DNA of 64,000 bases. Source: Gammaproteobacteria bacterium Ga0077554. Lineage in GTDB: Bacteria; Pseudomonadota; Gammaproteobacteria; Ga0077554; Ga007554. Position numbers and translations under genes: made by a program. Under the pieces are notes generated by a model that saw only the letters and a list, made by a program, of their open reading frames with translations, had not been told where the DNA came from and ran no database searches. Positions within the stretch are counted from its first letter, which is position 1. The number at the start of each line of letters is the position of its first letter. Location of the stretch: positions 62,001-126,000 of the forward strand of contig LNFF01000032.1 of the NCBI GenBank assembly GCA_001464585.1, written 5' to 3'. Positions 37,518-46,578 of this stretch are shown piece after piece.

Positions 37518-38269
37518 CTCTTCTCTGATTCACGCAACAATCGCGCTTCTTCGCTATTAGGAAAATTGCTCTTGAGCCGCATTTGCAGTGTGGCAACGGC
37601 CTGTGCATCACCTAATTTACGTTCTATCAAGATACCCAGCCACAGGCTGCGCGGCGCAGGGGCGGCTAACTCGGAATAGCGCTGCAAATACGCGCGCGCC
37701 AGCAGCGGCCGCTCCGAGTTATACATGAGCAATGCCATTTGATATAACGTACCGGGCAGCTTTGAATTAATCTCTAATGCGGCGCGGAAATGACGCTCGG
37801 CTTTTTGCGCATCACCCGCGCGCAGCGCACATAATCCGGCATTTTCATAGGCAAGCTCAGGGGTGGCATAGCGCGGGTTTTTGGCAATATCCAGAAACAG
37901 TTTTTCTGCTTGCGGGTATTGGCCACGGTCACACAGGAAGGTGCCATAATTATTTTGCAGCATCGGGTTTTCAGCGTCCAGCCGCAATGCGCGCTGATAA
38001 TGCTGTTCAGCTTTTTCCAACTGACCCTGCTGTTGATAAATGCTGGCAATATAGTGATGCGCATCCGCATGATCCGCATCCTGCTCCAGCGCTTTAAGGA
38101 ATTTTTCGAGGGCAGTGTCGTTATTACCCTGCTGCATGTAAGCCAGGCCAAGATTGGTATAAACCTGTGCCAGTGATTCTTTTGATTCAGCACCGTTACG
38201 CAGTGAAGATTGTCCACACCCCATCAGACTTACTACTATCAAACCCCACCACAACCAGCGTCCCTTCAT
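37514..38269 (-). CDS. pilF: Type IV pilus biogenesis/stability lipoprotein PilF (PilW)
   Basis: A 251-residue outer-membrane lipoprotein with TPR repeats that helps the PilQ secretin assemble. The ATG at 38269 gives a lipoprotein signal: MKGRWLWWGLIVVSLMGCGQ with lipobox LMGC. Five to six TPRs follow (LAQVYTNLGLAYMQQGNNDT, AHHYIASIYQQQGQLEKAEQ, ...). A longer frame to 38380 is ignored because it places the signal internally. It shows that a type IVa pilus is also present elsewhere. Confidence 0.94.
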   Translation of the reverse strand: MKGRWLWWGLIVVSLMGCGQSSLRNGAESKESLAQVYTNLGLAYMQQGNNDTALEKFLKALEQDADHADAHHYIASIYQQQGQLEKAEQHYQRALRLDAENPMLQNNYGTFLCDRGQYPQAEKLFLDIAKNPRYATPELAYENAGLCALRAGDAQKAERHFRAALEINSKLPGTLYQMALLMYNSERPLLARAYLQRYSELAAPAPRSLWLGILIERKLGDAQAVATLQMRLKSNFPNSEEARLLRESEKR

Positions 38270-38292
38270 TACTAATAATCCTCTCGTTACCA

Positions 38293-39462
38293 CTACTGCT
38301 GCTGCGCCACCACGGAGATGGGTATGCGATGGAGCTTGCGTTTGCTGCGATCCAGCACCTTGCCCGCCAGTTGCCCGCACGCGGCGTCAATGTCATCGCC
38401 CCGCGTACGGCGGGTAATGGTAGTAAAACCAGCTTTGACCAGTATATCGCGGAAAACATCAATCGCCGCATCGCTGGAACGAGTATAGCGGGTATTGGGG
38501 AAAGGATTAAAGGGAATCAGATTAATCTTGGACGGCACATCCGCGAGCAAGCGCACCAGTTCACGCGCCAGTTGCGGGCTGTCGTTCACTCCATTCAACA
38601 TCACATATTCAAAAGTGATGCGGCGGTGCGGCTTGCCTTCCAGATAACGCTTGCACGAGGCCAGCAATTCCTGAATCGGATATTTTTTGTTGATCGGCAC
38701 CAGCTCATTGCGCAACGCATCGTTGGGCGCATGCAGCGAAACTGCCAAGCTCACATCGCTCACATCGCGCAAGCGATCCAGCGCGGGCACAACACCTGCC
38801 GTGCTTAACGTCACGCGGCGTTTCGACAAACCATAGGCAAAATCTTCGGTCATCAGATTCATGGCCTGTACCACGTTGTCAAAATTCAACAACGGCTCGC
38901 CCATGCCCATCATCACCACATTGGTAATAATGCGATCGGCCCCCATCGGATCAAGGCGTGTTTTACCTAACGCGCGATTAGCCACCCACACCTGACCAAT
39001 GATTTCCGCCACGCTCAGGTTACGGTTAAAGCCCTGTTGCGCAGTGGAGCAAAACGAACAATCCAGCGCGCATCCCACCTGTGAAGACACGCATAAAGTG
39101 CCACGACCCGGTTCGGGAATAAACACCGCCTCGATGCAGTTGCCGCTATCTACCCGCAACAACCACTTGCGCGTACCATCGTCAGACGCCTGCTCCAGCA
39201 CCACCTCGGGGCAACGGATTTCAGTGGTTTCTGCCAGACGTGTGCGCAGCTCCTTGCTGATGTTGGTCATCTCATCAAAGTTAGCAACACCGCGCTGATG
39301 AATCCATTGCAAGATTTGCGTGGCGCGAAACGGCTTCTCGCCCAGCGAGACGAAATAAGCTTCGAGGGATGCGCGATCCATCCCCAGCAAGTTGATCTTG
39401 CCAGGCGTCTTTGCAACAGGTGTGTTCACGGGCGTGTTCAATATCAGCGTGTGCGTGCGCAC
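38293..39462 (-). CDS. rlmN: Dual-specificity 23S rRNA/tRNA adenine-C2 methyltransferase RlmN
   Basis: A 389-residue radical-SAM enzyme methylating A2503 of 23S rRNA and A37 of some tRNAs. The cluster motif is [14 protein letters not shown]; the second catalytic Cys is in [14 protein letters not shown]-terminal [16 protein letters not shown] and [11 protein letters not shown] are typical. The start codon lies 19 bp inside the ndk 3' end. Confidence 0.97.
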   Translation of the reverse strand: MRTHTLILNTPVNTPVAKTPGKINLLGMDRASLEAYFVSLGEKPFRATQILQWIHQRGVANFDEMTNISKELRTRLAETTEIRCPEVVLEQASDDGTRKWLLRVDSGNCIEAVFIPEPGRGTLCVSSQVGCALDCSFCSTAQQGFNRNLSVAEIIGQVWVANRALGKTRLDPMGADRIITNVVMMGMGEPLLNFDNVVQAMNLMTEDFAYGLSKRRVTLSTAGVVPALDRLRDVSDVSLAVSLHAPNDALRNELVPINKKYPIQELLASCKRYLEGKPHRRITFEYVMLNGVNDSPQLARELVRLLADVPSKINLIPFNPFPNTRYTRSSDAAIDVFRDILVKAGFTTITRRTRGDDIDAACGQLAGKVLDRSKRKLHRIPISVVAQQQ

Positions 39463-39875
39463 AGCTCGCTGGACTTGAAGAAGAATTCAATCTCGCCCTT
39501 GGCGGTTTCCAGCGCATCGGAACCATGCACGGCATTCTCTTCAACGCTGTCCGCAAAGTCAGCGCGGATGGTGCCCGGCGCGGCATTTTTGGGGTTGGTG
39601 GCGCCCATCAGATCACGGTGCTTGGCAACGGCGTTCTCGCCTTCCAGCACTTGAATCATCACTGGGCCAGTGATCATGAATGTGACCAGATCATTGAAAA
39701 AAGGGCGCTCTTTATGCACGGCGTAAAAACCTTCGGCCTGTTGACGCGTCAGGTGCGTCATTTTGGCGGCGATAATGCGCAAACCCGCTTTTTCAAAACG
39801 GCTATAAATGCCGCCAATGACATTTTTGGCAACGGCGTCGGGCTTGATGATAGATAAAGTGCGTTCAACAGCCAT
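39444..39875 (-). CDS. ndk: Nucleoside diphosphate kinase
   Basis: A 143-residue enzyme equalising NTP and dNTP pools via a phosphohistidine; [16 protein letters not shown] holds the active His. N-terminal [15 protein letters not shown] is diagnostic. ATG 39875 follows GGAGAATTCTC; the longer frame to 39926 is discarded. Followed by rlmN with overlap, as in most gammaproteobacteria. Confidence 0.98.
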   Translation of the reverse strand: MAVERTLSIIKPDAVAKNVIGGIYSRFEKAGLRIIAAKMTHLTRQQAEGFYAVHKERPFFNDLVTFMITGPVMIQVLEGENAVAKHRDLMGATNPKNAAPGTIRADFADSVEENAVHGSDALETAKGEIEFFFKSSELCARTR

Positions 39876-40029
39876 GAGAATTCTCCAGATAACGGGGACA
39901 TTAAAGACGGGGCAAAAACCATACAACGAGCATGGTTTACATAATGGAAAAACTGGTGTAGTTTACTGGGTTAGCTGCGTTCTGGCAATCAACCTGAATT
40001 GCCTCATAAAAACCCCCAAAGAGGTCTTT

Positions 40030-40130
40030 GTCATTTCGACCAACGGGAGAAATCCTGCGAGATCTCTCAAAGTTCTCTCACTTTCGTTCGAGACTCGAGA
40101 CAAGGATTTCTCCCGTTGGTCGAAATGACA
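40030..40130. repeat. Repeat family A hairpin between iscA and ndk
   Basis: GTCATTTCGACCAACGGGAG at left and CTCCCGTTGGTCGAAATGAC at right are exact complements (20 bp), enclosing AAGTTCTCTCACTTTCGTTC and GAGACTCGAGACAAGG. The stem differs from other copies (ACCAACGGG versus AGCGTAGCG) but both sides change together. Confidence 0.9.
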
Positions 40131-40141
40131 GGGGCGCGCCA

Positions 40142-40468
40142 CTAGACGCTGAAGCTCTCGCCGCAGCCGCACATATCTTTCACGTTGGGGTTGTTGAATT
40201 TCAGCCCTGAATTAAGCCCTTCCTTGGTGTAATCCAGCTCCATCCCGTCAATAAACGGCAGGCTTTTACGGTCTACGATCACTTTCACGCCGTGGCCTTC
40301 AAACACTTCGTCATTGGCGCCCACTTCGCTTGCCACGTCCAGCACATAGCTGAAGCCAGTGCAGCCACTAGGCTTCACGCCCACGCGCACGGCATCGCCC
40401 TTGCCTTCCTGCTTCGCAAGAAATCGCTTCATGTGATCGGCCGCCGCAACGGTTAATGTAATGCTCAT
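40142..40468 (-). CDS. iscA: A-type iron-sulfur carrier protein (IscA-like)
   Basis: A 108-residue HesB/IscA family protein that passes Fe-S clusters to apoproteins. The three conserved cysteines are present: SGCTGFSY and MCGCGESF. It lies downstream of iscS in an otherwise reduced isc locus: iscU, hscB, hscA and fdx, usually next to it, are missing. Confidence 0.93.
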   Translation of the reverse strand: MSITLTVAAADHMKRFLAKQEGKGDAVRVGVKPSGCTGFSYVLDVASEVGANDEVFEGHGVKVIVDRKSLPFIDGMELDYTKEGLNSGLKFNNPNVKDMCGCGESFSV

Positions 40469-40499
40469 ATTTCACCTCTACAGAAAACGCTGATGGGTG

Positions 40500-40555
40500 T
40501 CATTTCGAGTGTAGCGAGAAATCCTGTAAGATCTCTCACTGCGTTCGAGATGACA
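40500..40555. repeat. Repeat family A hairpin between iscS and iscA
   Basis: GTCATTTCGAGTGTAGCG ... TGCGTTCGAGATGAC, short form with the inner AATCCTGTAAGATCTCTCAC. Lies 3 bp after the iscS stop. Confidence 0.85.
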
Positions 40556-40557
40556 AA

Positions 40558-41697
40558 CTACCCCCAGGCATTGACCTGGGCACGGCTGATTTGTTCATTT
40601 AATACGGTCATCAACCTGTCGATGTCCGCCAGGGTATTATCTTTACCCAAACTGATGCGTATCACGCGCCGCGCCAGATCGGGGTCTACACCCATCGCCA
40701 GCAACACGCGACTGGGGTCAGGACTACCGCTGGTGCAAGCCGAGCCGCTGGAGACGGCGATGCCGTGGCGATCCAGTTCCATCAGCAGCGTTTCGCCCTC
40801 AATGGCCGGCACGCCTATCAATACGGTATTGGCGACGCGCGGCGCTTGCGCGGCAAACACCACGATGCCCGGCAGCGCGCGCAAACGTTGCTCTAACGCG
40901 CCACGCAGTGTCTTTAGATGCGATGCGCGTGACGCCAATTCTTCATGCGCCAACAACGCCGCCGCGCCAAAACCGACAATACCTGCGACATTCTCGGTGC
41001 CCGCACGGCGCTCCATCTCGTGGCCGCCGCCGTGCAGCAGCGGCTCCAGATCCAGCGCTTTATCAACGATCAGCGCGCCGACGCCTTTGGGGCCATACAA
41101 CTTGTGCGCGGAAAGGCTCATTAAATGGGCGCCGCTGGCCGGAAAATCCACGGCAATTTTGCCTGCCGCCTGCACTGCATCGGTGTGCATAATCGCACCC
41201 GCCGCACGCACCTGGGCGCTGATGGCGGCAATATCCTGAATCACACCGGTTTCGTTATTCGCCATCATCACCGACACCAGACGCGGCGCGCTTTTCAGTG
41301 CAGCAGACAACGCCGCCCGCGAGACGCGGCACTGCTCATCCACGGCGATGCTGTCGCATTGCCAACCGTGCGTAACCAGCGCCTGCGCCGCGCCCTGTAA
41401 TGACGAATGCTCAATAGCGCTGATGGCAATGCGCCCCGGCGATAGCTTTGCGGCAACGCCCTTCAATGCGTAATTATTAGCTTCAGTGCCGCCGCTGGTA
41501 AACACCACTTGCGAAGGGTGCGCATTGACTAAAGCCGCCACCTGCTCGCGCGCCTGATCCAGCGCGGCACGTGCGGTGCGGCCTTGCAGATGCAGGCTCG
41601 ATGGATTGCCGTAATGCTCGCGCAAATACGGCAACATGGCGTCCAGCACACGCACATCCAGCGGGGTGGTGGCGTTGTGGTCGAGATAGACCGGCAC
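40558..41697 (-). CDS. iscS: Cysteine desulfurase (IscS/NifS family)
   Basis: A 379-residue PLP enzyme that strips sulfur from cysteine for Fe-S and thio-modification pathways. Group-I features: YLDHNATTPLD at the N-terminus, PLP lysine in SLSAHKLYGPKG, and the persulfide Cys in the flexible loop SSGSACTSGSPDP. Shorter than E. coli IscS (about 404) and with NifS-like text at the C-terminus. Directly follows iscR. Confidence 0.95.
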   Translation of the reverse strand: MPVYLDHNATTPLDVRVLDAMLPYLREHYGNPSSLHLQGRTARAALDQAREQVAALVNAHPSQVVFTSGGTEANNYALKGVAAKLSPGRIAISAIEHSSLQGAAQALVTHGWQCDSIAVDEQCRVSRAALSAALKSAPRLVSVMMANNETGVIQDIAAISAQVRAAGAIMHTDAVQAAGKIAVDFPASGAHLMSLSAHKLYGPKGVGALIVDKALDLEPLLHGGGHEMERRAGTENVAGIVGFGAAALLAHEELASRASHLKTLRGALEQRLRALPGIVVFAAQAPRVANTVLIGVPAIEGETLLMELDRHGIAVSSGSACTSGSPDPSRVLLAMGVDPDLARRVIRISLGKDNTLADIDRLMTVLNEQISRAQVNAWG

Positions 41698-41712
41698 TAC
41701 AGGATTCCTGTA

Positions 41713-42186
41713 CTAAACTGCTGCCGCTCCACTGGTAAAACGCCGCTGTTGCAGCATGTCCTGGCGTATCACCACTTCTTTCACGCCGCGCCGCTCCACC
41801 AATTGCGCGAGATTGATGCCGCTCAGGAAATCATAAATCTGGCGGCTCAGGTCAGACCACAATTCATGGGTCAAACACGGTTCACCACCCTGACAATTCG
41901 CCAGGCCACCGCAACGCGTGGCTTCGACGGTTTCGTCGATGGCGCTGATCACCTGCACCACGGTAATCTCGCTTGCCGCACGGCTCAGGCGATAACCCCC
42001 GCCCGGCCCACGCGCGCTGTCCACCAAGCCCTCTTTACGCAAACGCGCAAAAAGTTGCTCAAGATACGATAACGAAATACCCTGACGCTGCGAAATATCC
42101 GCCAACGGCACCGGGTTTTCAGTAGCATGAACCGCCAGATCAAGCATGGCAGTAACCGCATAACGACCTTTAGTTGTTAGTCTCAT
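41713..42186 (-). CDS. iscR: Fe-S cluster regulator IscR
   Basis: A 157-residue Rrf2-family winged-helix repressor that senses Fe-S supply. DNA-binding part [16 protein letters not shown] ... [19 protein letters not shown]; cluster ligands C-x5-C-x5-C in [17 protein letters not shown] with the His. ATG 42186 is chosen; an upstream ATG extends the protein by seven residues without better support. An IscR-type box overlaps its promoter. Confidence 0.96.
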   Translation of the reverse strand: MRLTTKGRYAVTAMLDLAVHATENPVPLADISQRQGISLSYLEQLFARLRKEGLVDSARGPGGGYRLSRAASEITVVQVISAIDETVEATRCGGLANCQGGEPCLTHELWSDLSRQIYDFLSGINLAQLVERRGVKEVVIRQDMLQQRRFTSGAAAV

Positions 42187-42239
42187 TGATATATTCCTGA
42201 TTTCCACATAACTTTAGGGGATAAATAACCACAATTTTC

Positions 42240-42271
42240 ATTATACATACTTGATTGAAATAGTCAACAAT
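42240..42271 (-). promoter_or_regulatory. iscR promoter with overlapping type-1 IscR box
   Basis: On the minus strand -35 TTGACT (42262-42267) and -10 TATAAT (42240-42245) are 16 bp apart. The 25-bp site at 42247-42271 reads ATTGTTGACTATTTCAATCA then AGTAT. Compared with the known type-1 consensus (ATASYYGACTRWWWYAGTCR plus RSTAT) it has two mismatches. This predicts autorepression by cluster-loaded IscR. Confidence 0.8.
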
Positions 42272-42485
42272 TTAGAGGGCGCATCCCTCTCAATGCTCCT
42301 CGGTTAATCAACATTTTCCCGCAACTACGAAAGATCCCTCCTGAGGAGGGCTGTATACGCTATAAGAAATATAGACGCCGTCATGTGTTTGTAATACATT
42401 TGATCCATGCTTTCAAGCTATTAGCTATAGATTTCTTACGCGAATTTCGATGAACGTGATTGTTTAACTTTCAAGGAGAATGCTA

Positions 42486-43616
42486 ATGAAACTGAACCCC
42501 GTAGTGACTGCTCTGTCAGCGGCTGTCGTGTTGTGGAGCGCCACTGCGCAGTCCGCGCCGACCTATTCGGCCATCACCCTCGACCCTTTGGGGGCCGATT
42601 TTAACATCCCCAGCAAAATCAACGGCAGCGGCCAGATCGTAATCAACACCTACACTAATAAATTTGGTTCCCACATTTACGGTACCCTCCTTTACAGCGG
42701 CGGTGTCATGACCGACTTGGGTAACCTTGGGGGCTCCTCCTATAGCCGGGCCTACGGCATCAACGACAACGGCCAAGTTGTCGGCGAATCCTCTCGCGCT
42801 GACGGCACCACCCATGCCTTCCTCTACAGCGGCGGCGCCATGACCGATCTTGGAACCTTGGGGGGCTCCTCTAGCTTGGCCCGTGACATCAACGACCGCG
42901 GCCAGATCGTGGGCCACTCCTCCATCGCTGACGGTACCAACCATGCCTTCCTCTACGACAACCGTGCCATGACCGACCTCGCCCCCTTGGGCGAGAACCA
43001 TAGCGGAGCCATTGGCATCAACGCCAGCGGCCAGATCGTAGGCACCTACTCCGTACCCGCCGGCGGTACTGTAGGTGGCACCTACATCCGTTCCTTCCTC
43101 TACAGCGGCGGCACCATGACCGACCTCGGCACCCTTGGGGGACCCAATAGCGAGGCCACTGGCATCAACGACAACGGCCAAATCGTGGGCTCCTCTTCCC
43201 TCGCGGACGGTACCTGGCATGCCTTTCTCTACAGCGGTGGCACCATGACCGACCTCGGCACCCTTGGGGGTTCTAATAGCCGAGCCTTTGGCATCAACAA
43301 CCACGGCCAAGTCGTGGGCGAATCCGACGGGGGGCTCGGCAGTAGGAGTGGCTTCCTCTACAGCGGCGACACCATGATTGACCTCAATAGCTTAATCGAC
43401 CCGTTGGCGGGGATAATTTATAGCGCCAATGACATCAACGACAGTGGTCAGATTGCTGCCGAGGGTTGCTCTACAGGCTGCTTCCGCACATTGCTGCTCT
43501 CGCCCGTTCCTGAACCCGAGATTTACATCATGATGCTTGCGGGTCTGGGTCTGATCGGCGGGATGGCGCGGCGTCAAAAGAGCATGCTGCAACGCGGTAA
43601 GGCGCATTCAGCCTGA
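42486..43616 (+). CDS. PEP-CTERM sorted extracellular protein with HAF repeats
   Basis: A 376-residue exported protein. The ATG at 42486 is used because AAGGAG lies 7 nt upstream; the ATG at 42480 is too close. Signal peptide: [20 protein letters not shown] then AQSA. Six HAF-type repeats follow, each of the form [13 protein letters not shown] ... [10 protein letters not shown], spaced 45-60 residues, probably forming a beta-propeller. C-terminus: [19 protein letters not shown] and basic MARRQK, a PEP-CTERM signal processed by exosortase. Exosortase itself is not in the window. The gene has its own strand and lies convergent to cysE, between cysE and iscR. Confidence 0.93.
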   Translation: MKLNPVVTALSAAVVLWSATAQSAPTYSAITLDPLGADFNIPSKINGSGQIVINTYTNKFGSHIYGTLLYSGGVMTDLGNLGGSSYSRAYGINDNGQVVGESSRADGTTHAFLYSGGAMTDLGTLGGSSSLARDINDRGQIVGHSSIADGTNHAFLYDNRAMTDLAPLGENHSGAIGINASGQIVGTYSVPAGGTVGGTYIRSFLYSGGTMTDLGTLGGPNSEATGINDNGQIVGSSSLADGTWHAFLYSGGTMTDLGTLGGSNSRAFGINNHGQVVGESDGGLGSRSGFLYSGDTMIDLNSLIDPLAGIIYSANDINDSGQIAAEGCSTGCFRTLLLSPVPEPEIYIMMLAGLGLIGGMARRQKSMLQRGKAHSA

Positions 43617-44432
43617 TCTACCGGGTTTATCATCATCCATTTCACACTGTTTTAAATCGGGCAAGGCGGCGCCTTCTACTTTGCCACCCAGTCTTACAAT
43701 TTCGCGGGTCATTTCTTCGACGCGGTTGTCCAGGGCGTGGATGTGGTCGAGCATGGCGTTGACGGCGTTGACGACCGGGTCGGGCATGTCCTGGCTGGTG
43801 CCATAGGCGTCAAAGCCAATTTTTTCGGCAAAGGCGCGGCGGCGCTGGTCGTCGGGGGCGGCCGCTTCCGGCATCCTGCCTCTCGCGGCACTAACACTTC
43901 CCTGTGTGGCGGGGGTTTCGCGGGCGCGCACGATGCGGCCAGGGATGCCGACCACGGTGGCGCCGGGCGGCACATCTTTGACGACCACGGCATTTGAGCC
44001 GACGCGACCGCCCGCGCCGATGGTGATCGGCCCCAGCACTTTGGCGCCTGCGCCGACCACGACATTATTGCCCAGCGTGGGGTGGCGCTTGCCCGCCTGC
44101 CAAGTGGTACCACCGAGGGTAACGCCGTGGTATAGGGTGCAATCGTCGCCGATCTCCGCCGTTTCTCCGATAACCACGCCCATGCCGTGATCTATGAAAA
44201 AGCGTCGGCCTATCCTGGCGCCGGGGTGGATTTCTACGCCGGTAAACCAGCGCGTGAGGGCGGCGAGAAAGCGCGCCAGCCATTTTAGGTTGGCGTTCCA
44301 CAGGGCGTGACTGACGCGGTGCAGCAGCAAGGCATGCACCCCGGCATAGGTGGTGAGCACTTCCAGGGTGGTGCGCGCCGCCGGGTCACGGTCAAACACG
44401 CAGCGGATATCTTCACGAAGTCGATTAAACAT
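43608..44432 (-). CDS. cysE: Serine O-acetyltransferase
   Basis: A 274-residue enzyme making O-acetylserine for cysteine synthesis. N-terminal helical domain ([20 protein letters not shown]) then a left-handed beta helix with hexapeptide repeats ([39 protein letters not shown]) containing the catalytic His. The C-terminal tail after residue 175 is longer than usual and contains a translated copy of repeat B ([18 protein letters not shown]). Its 3' end overlaps the convergent PEP-CTERM gene by 9 bp. Confidence 0.96.
   Translation of the reverse strand: MFNRLREDIRCVFDRDPAARTTLEVLTTYAGVHALLLHRVSHALWNANLKWLARFLAALTRWFTGVEIHPGARIGRRFFIDHGMGVVIGETAEIGDDCTLYHGVTLGGTTWQAGKRHPTLGNNVVVGAGAKVLGPITIGAGGRVGSNAVVVKDVPPGATVVGIPGRIVRARETPATQGSVSAARGRMPEAAAPDDQRRRAFAEKIGFDAYGTSQDMPDPVVNAVNAMLDHIHALDNRVEEMTREIVRLGGKVEGAALPDLKQCEMDDDKPGRSG
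43863..43908 (-). repeat. Repeat family B, copy 3 (in-frame inside cysE)
   Basis: On the minus strand ACACAGGGAAGTGT (stem ACAC/GTGT) then TAGTGCCGCGAGAGGCAGGA and TGCCGGAAGC. The first stem again changed on both sides relative to copies 1, 2 and 4, the second hairpin GGCA-GGA-TGCC is unchanged. Confidence 0.85.
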
Positions 44433-44549
44433 GGCGGTTACAATACCACAAATAAATTACGGAATAATAGTTGAGTATTTTACTATGGAATTAGGGAAGT
44501 TTCATCTTTTGCGGTACGTTGCCTGAATCTTAACTTTACCCCGATCCTG

Positions 44550-44762
44550 TCATTTCGAGCGAATGTGAGAAATCCTGGAAGATCTCTCACATTCGCCTGA
44601 GATAACCCCACCCCCGTTCGCCCTGAGCCTGTCGAAGGGCTTTGGATGCGGGGCGGGTGGTTCGACAGGGCTCTCCTGAGTTTATCGAAGGGCTCACCAC
44701 GAACGGGTATTTAAATTTTGTGTAAATCCTCATAAAGATTCCTCGCTACGCTCGGAATGACA
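44550..44762. repeat. Repeat cluster between trmJ and cysE
   Basis: The 349-bp gap 44433-44781 is filled with repeats: a family-A hairpin (44550-44606), a GTTCGCCCTGAGCCTGTCGA element with an inverted partner (GGTTCGACAGGGCTC and AGGGCTCACCACGAACGG; about 44617-44708), and a right half of family A (44733-44762). The GTTCGCCC element has a degraded relative at 10887-10925. No gene or promoter seen. Confidence 0.8.
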
Positions 44763-44781
44763 GGAAGCGCTTCGCACATCC

Positions 44782-45513
44782 TCAACGCTTTACTGAGCCA
44801 GCCTGGGCAGCGGCTAAAATACCGCGCAGCATGTTAAATTCGTTTTTATCGAGCCGGGCGCGGTTAAACAAGCGGCGCAGACGACGCGCCAGCAGGCGCG
44901 GTTTGGCGGGGTCAACAAAGCCGATGTCGATGACGGTTTGCCACAAGTGCTCGTAAAACTGTTCCATTTCATCGGCGGTCGCCCAAGGCACAAGCTCTTC
45001 ATCACCGCTGTCAGCCACAGGCTGCACCTGAAGGTTCGCCATCATGATTTCATAGGTGATTACCTGCACGGCGGCGGCGATGTTCAATGACGAAAAATCC
45101 GGGTTGGCGGGGATGTGTACCAGATAATGGCAACGCTCCAGCTCGTCATTGGTGAGCCCGGACTGCTCGCGGCCAAACACCACAGCCACTTCTTCGGTGG
45201 CCGACGCGTTAACCGCCAGCGCGGCACAGGCGCGCGCATCGACCTGCGGCCAGGCAATGGTGCGCTGGCGGGCGCTGGCGCCCAATACCAGATGGCACCC
45301 CGCCAGCGCCTCGTCGAGTGACCCGACGATCTGCGCCTGCGCCAGCACGTCATCCGCCCCCGAGGCGCGCGCCGTGGCCTCGACGCTGGGGTATTTTTCC
45401 GGCGCCACCAGAGTGAGGCGCGTTAATCCCATGGTTTTCATGGCGCGCGCCACCGCACCGATGTTGCCGGGATGTGTGGTGCAGACCAATACAATGCGGA
45501 TGTTGGTTAACAT
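44782..45513 (-). CDS. trmJ: tRNA (cytidine/uridine-2'-O-)-methyltransferase TrmJ
   Basis: A 243-residue SPOUT-class methyltransferase acting on position 32 of tRNAs. N-terminal RIVLVCTTHPGNIGAVARAM, then VVFGREQSGLTNDELERCHY and IPANPDFSSLNIAAAVQVIT form the knotted SAM site. ATG 45513 gives normal length. It is divergent from suhB, a conserved gammaproteobacterial arrangement. Confidence 0.96.
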   Translation of the reverse strand: MLTNIRIVLVCTTHPGNIGAVARAMKTMGLTRLTLVAPEKYPSVEATARASGADDVLAQAQIVGSLDEALAGCHLVLGASARQRTIAWPQVDARACAALAVNASATEEVAVVFGREQSGLTNDELERCHYLVHIPANPDFSSLNIAAAVQVITYEIMMANLQVQPVADSGDEELVPWATADEMEQFYEHLWQTVIDIGFVDPAKPRLLARRLRRLFNRARLDKNEFNMLRGILAAAQAGSVKR

Positions 45514-45549
45514 GATGTGATCTCTTTGAGGCAGTATCCTTGTTGCTGT

Positions 45550-45606
45550 CATCCCGAATAAAATGAGGGATCTTGCTTAAGATTCCTCATTTTATTCGGG
45601 ATGACA
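45550..45606. repeat. Repeat family A hairpin between trmJ and suhB
   Basis: GTCATCCCGAATAAAATGAG and CTCATTTTATTCGGGATGAC are exact complements of 20 bp around GGATCTTGCTTAAGATTC. The stem (AATAAAATGAG) differs from all other copies on both sides. It lies between two divergent genes, so here it cannot be a simple terminator. Confidence 0.9.
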
Positions 45607-45700
45607 GTCCCTAGGTTAAAAGCATGCAATATTAACATCGAAATGGTCGGGGGAAGGGTAATTCTGATATGATGCGGGGCTAACACCAGGGTTTAATACT

Positions 45701-46510
45701 ATGCATCCCATGCTTAACATCGCCATCCGCGCGGCGCGGGCGGCGGGCACCGTTATCACACGCTCGGCTGAACGGATTGACACGCTCACGGTGAGCACGA
45801 AATCGCATAACGATTTCGTCAGCGAGATCGACCATCAGGCCGAAAATGAAATCATCAAAACCCTGCGCAAGGCGTATCCTGACCATGACATCCTGGCCGA
45901 GGAAAGTGGCGCGAATGCTGCTCATGGGCATCAAAGCGAGTATGTGTGGATTATTGATCCACTGGATGGCACCACCAATTATCTGCACGGTTTTCCGCAG
46001 TTTGCGGTGTCTATCGCGCTGCAACACCGGGGCGTGCTGACGCAGGCGGTGGTCTATGATCCGTTACGGCAAGAGCTATTCACCGCCACGCGTGGCGATG
46101 GCGCGCAACTTAACAATCGGCGCTTACGCGTCACGAAAATTAAGGGACTGGAAGGCGCGTTGCTGGGCACCGGTTTTCCGTTTAAGGATTTGCGCCACCT
46201 CGATGCGTATCTGGGCATGTTCAAGGCGATGATTCCACCCACCGCTGGCATCCGCCGCGCAGGCTCGGCGGCGCTGGATCTGGCGTATGTCGCCAGTGGG
46301 CGTCTCGACGGCTTCTGGGAGATCGGCCTGAAGCCGTGGGACATGGCCGCCGGTGCGCTGCTGATTCAGGAAGCAGGCGGCATGGTCAGCGACTTTGCGG
46401 GCGGGGACGATTTTATGCAGACCGGCAATGTGGTGACCGGCAACCCTAAAGTCTGGCAAGAAATTCTGGATACGATCAAACCGCACTTGACCGATGGATT
46501 ACAGAGGTAA
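45701..46510 (+). CDS. suhB: Inositol-1-monophosphatase SuhB
   Basis: A 269-residue Mg-dependent phosphatase; in gammaproteobacteria SuhB also takes part in ribosomal RNA antitermination complexes. Metal-site motifs: LAEESGA (about 66-72), [12 protein letters not shown] (83-94) and the C-terminal [15 protein letters not shown]. Full length. Confidence 0.97.
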   Translation: MHPMLNIAIRAARAAGTVITRSAERIDTLTVSTKSHNDFVSEIDHQAENEIIKTLRKAYPDHDILAEESGANAAHGHQSEYVWIIDPLDGTTNYLHGFPQFAVSIALQHRGVLTQAVVYDPLRQELFTATRGDGAQLNNRRLRVTKIKGLEGALLGTGFPFKDLRHLDAYLGMFKAMIPPTAGIRRAGSAALDLAYVASGRLDGFWEIGLKPWDMAAGALLIQEAGGMVSDFAGGDDFMQTGNVVTGNPKVWQEILDTIKPHLTDGLQR

Positions 46511-46529
46511 ACGATAAATCCCCCCTGCC

Positions 46530-46550
46530 CCCCCCTTTTACCAAGGGGGG
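46530..46550. terminator. Hairpin between suhB and mutS
   Basis: CCCCCC-TTTTACCAA-GGGGGG forms a strong hairpin 19 bp after suhB. No U-tract follows, so it is a terminator-like or repeat structure rather than a classic intrinsic terminator. The mutS start is 28 bp downstream. Confidence 0.5.
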
Positions 46551-46578
46551 TGACTCTACCTGGGCACAGGCTAAACAC

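Noticed and set aside
40558-41697. NifS of a nitrogen-fixation cluster
   Set aside because: NifS-like C-terminus, but context is iscR-iscA-ndk and no nif gene is present; called IscS-type.
42516-43310. 264-codon open frame antisense to the HAF-repeat protein, itself repetitive
   Set aside because: Repetitiveness is inherited from the opposite strand's repeats; the sense frame has signal peptide and PEP-CTERM motif.
46511-46578. Intrinsic terminator after suhB
   Set aside because: Strong GC hairpin but no following U-tract; annotated only as terminator-like with low confidence.
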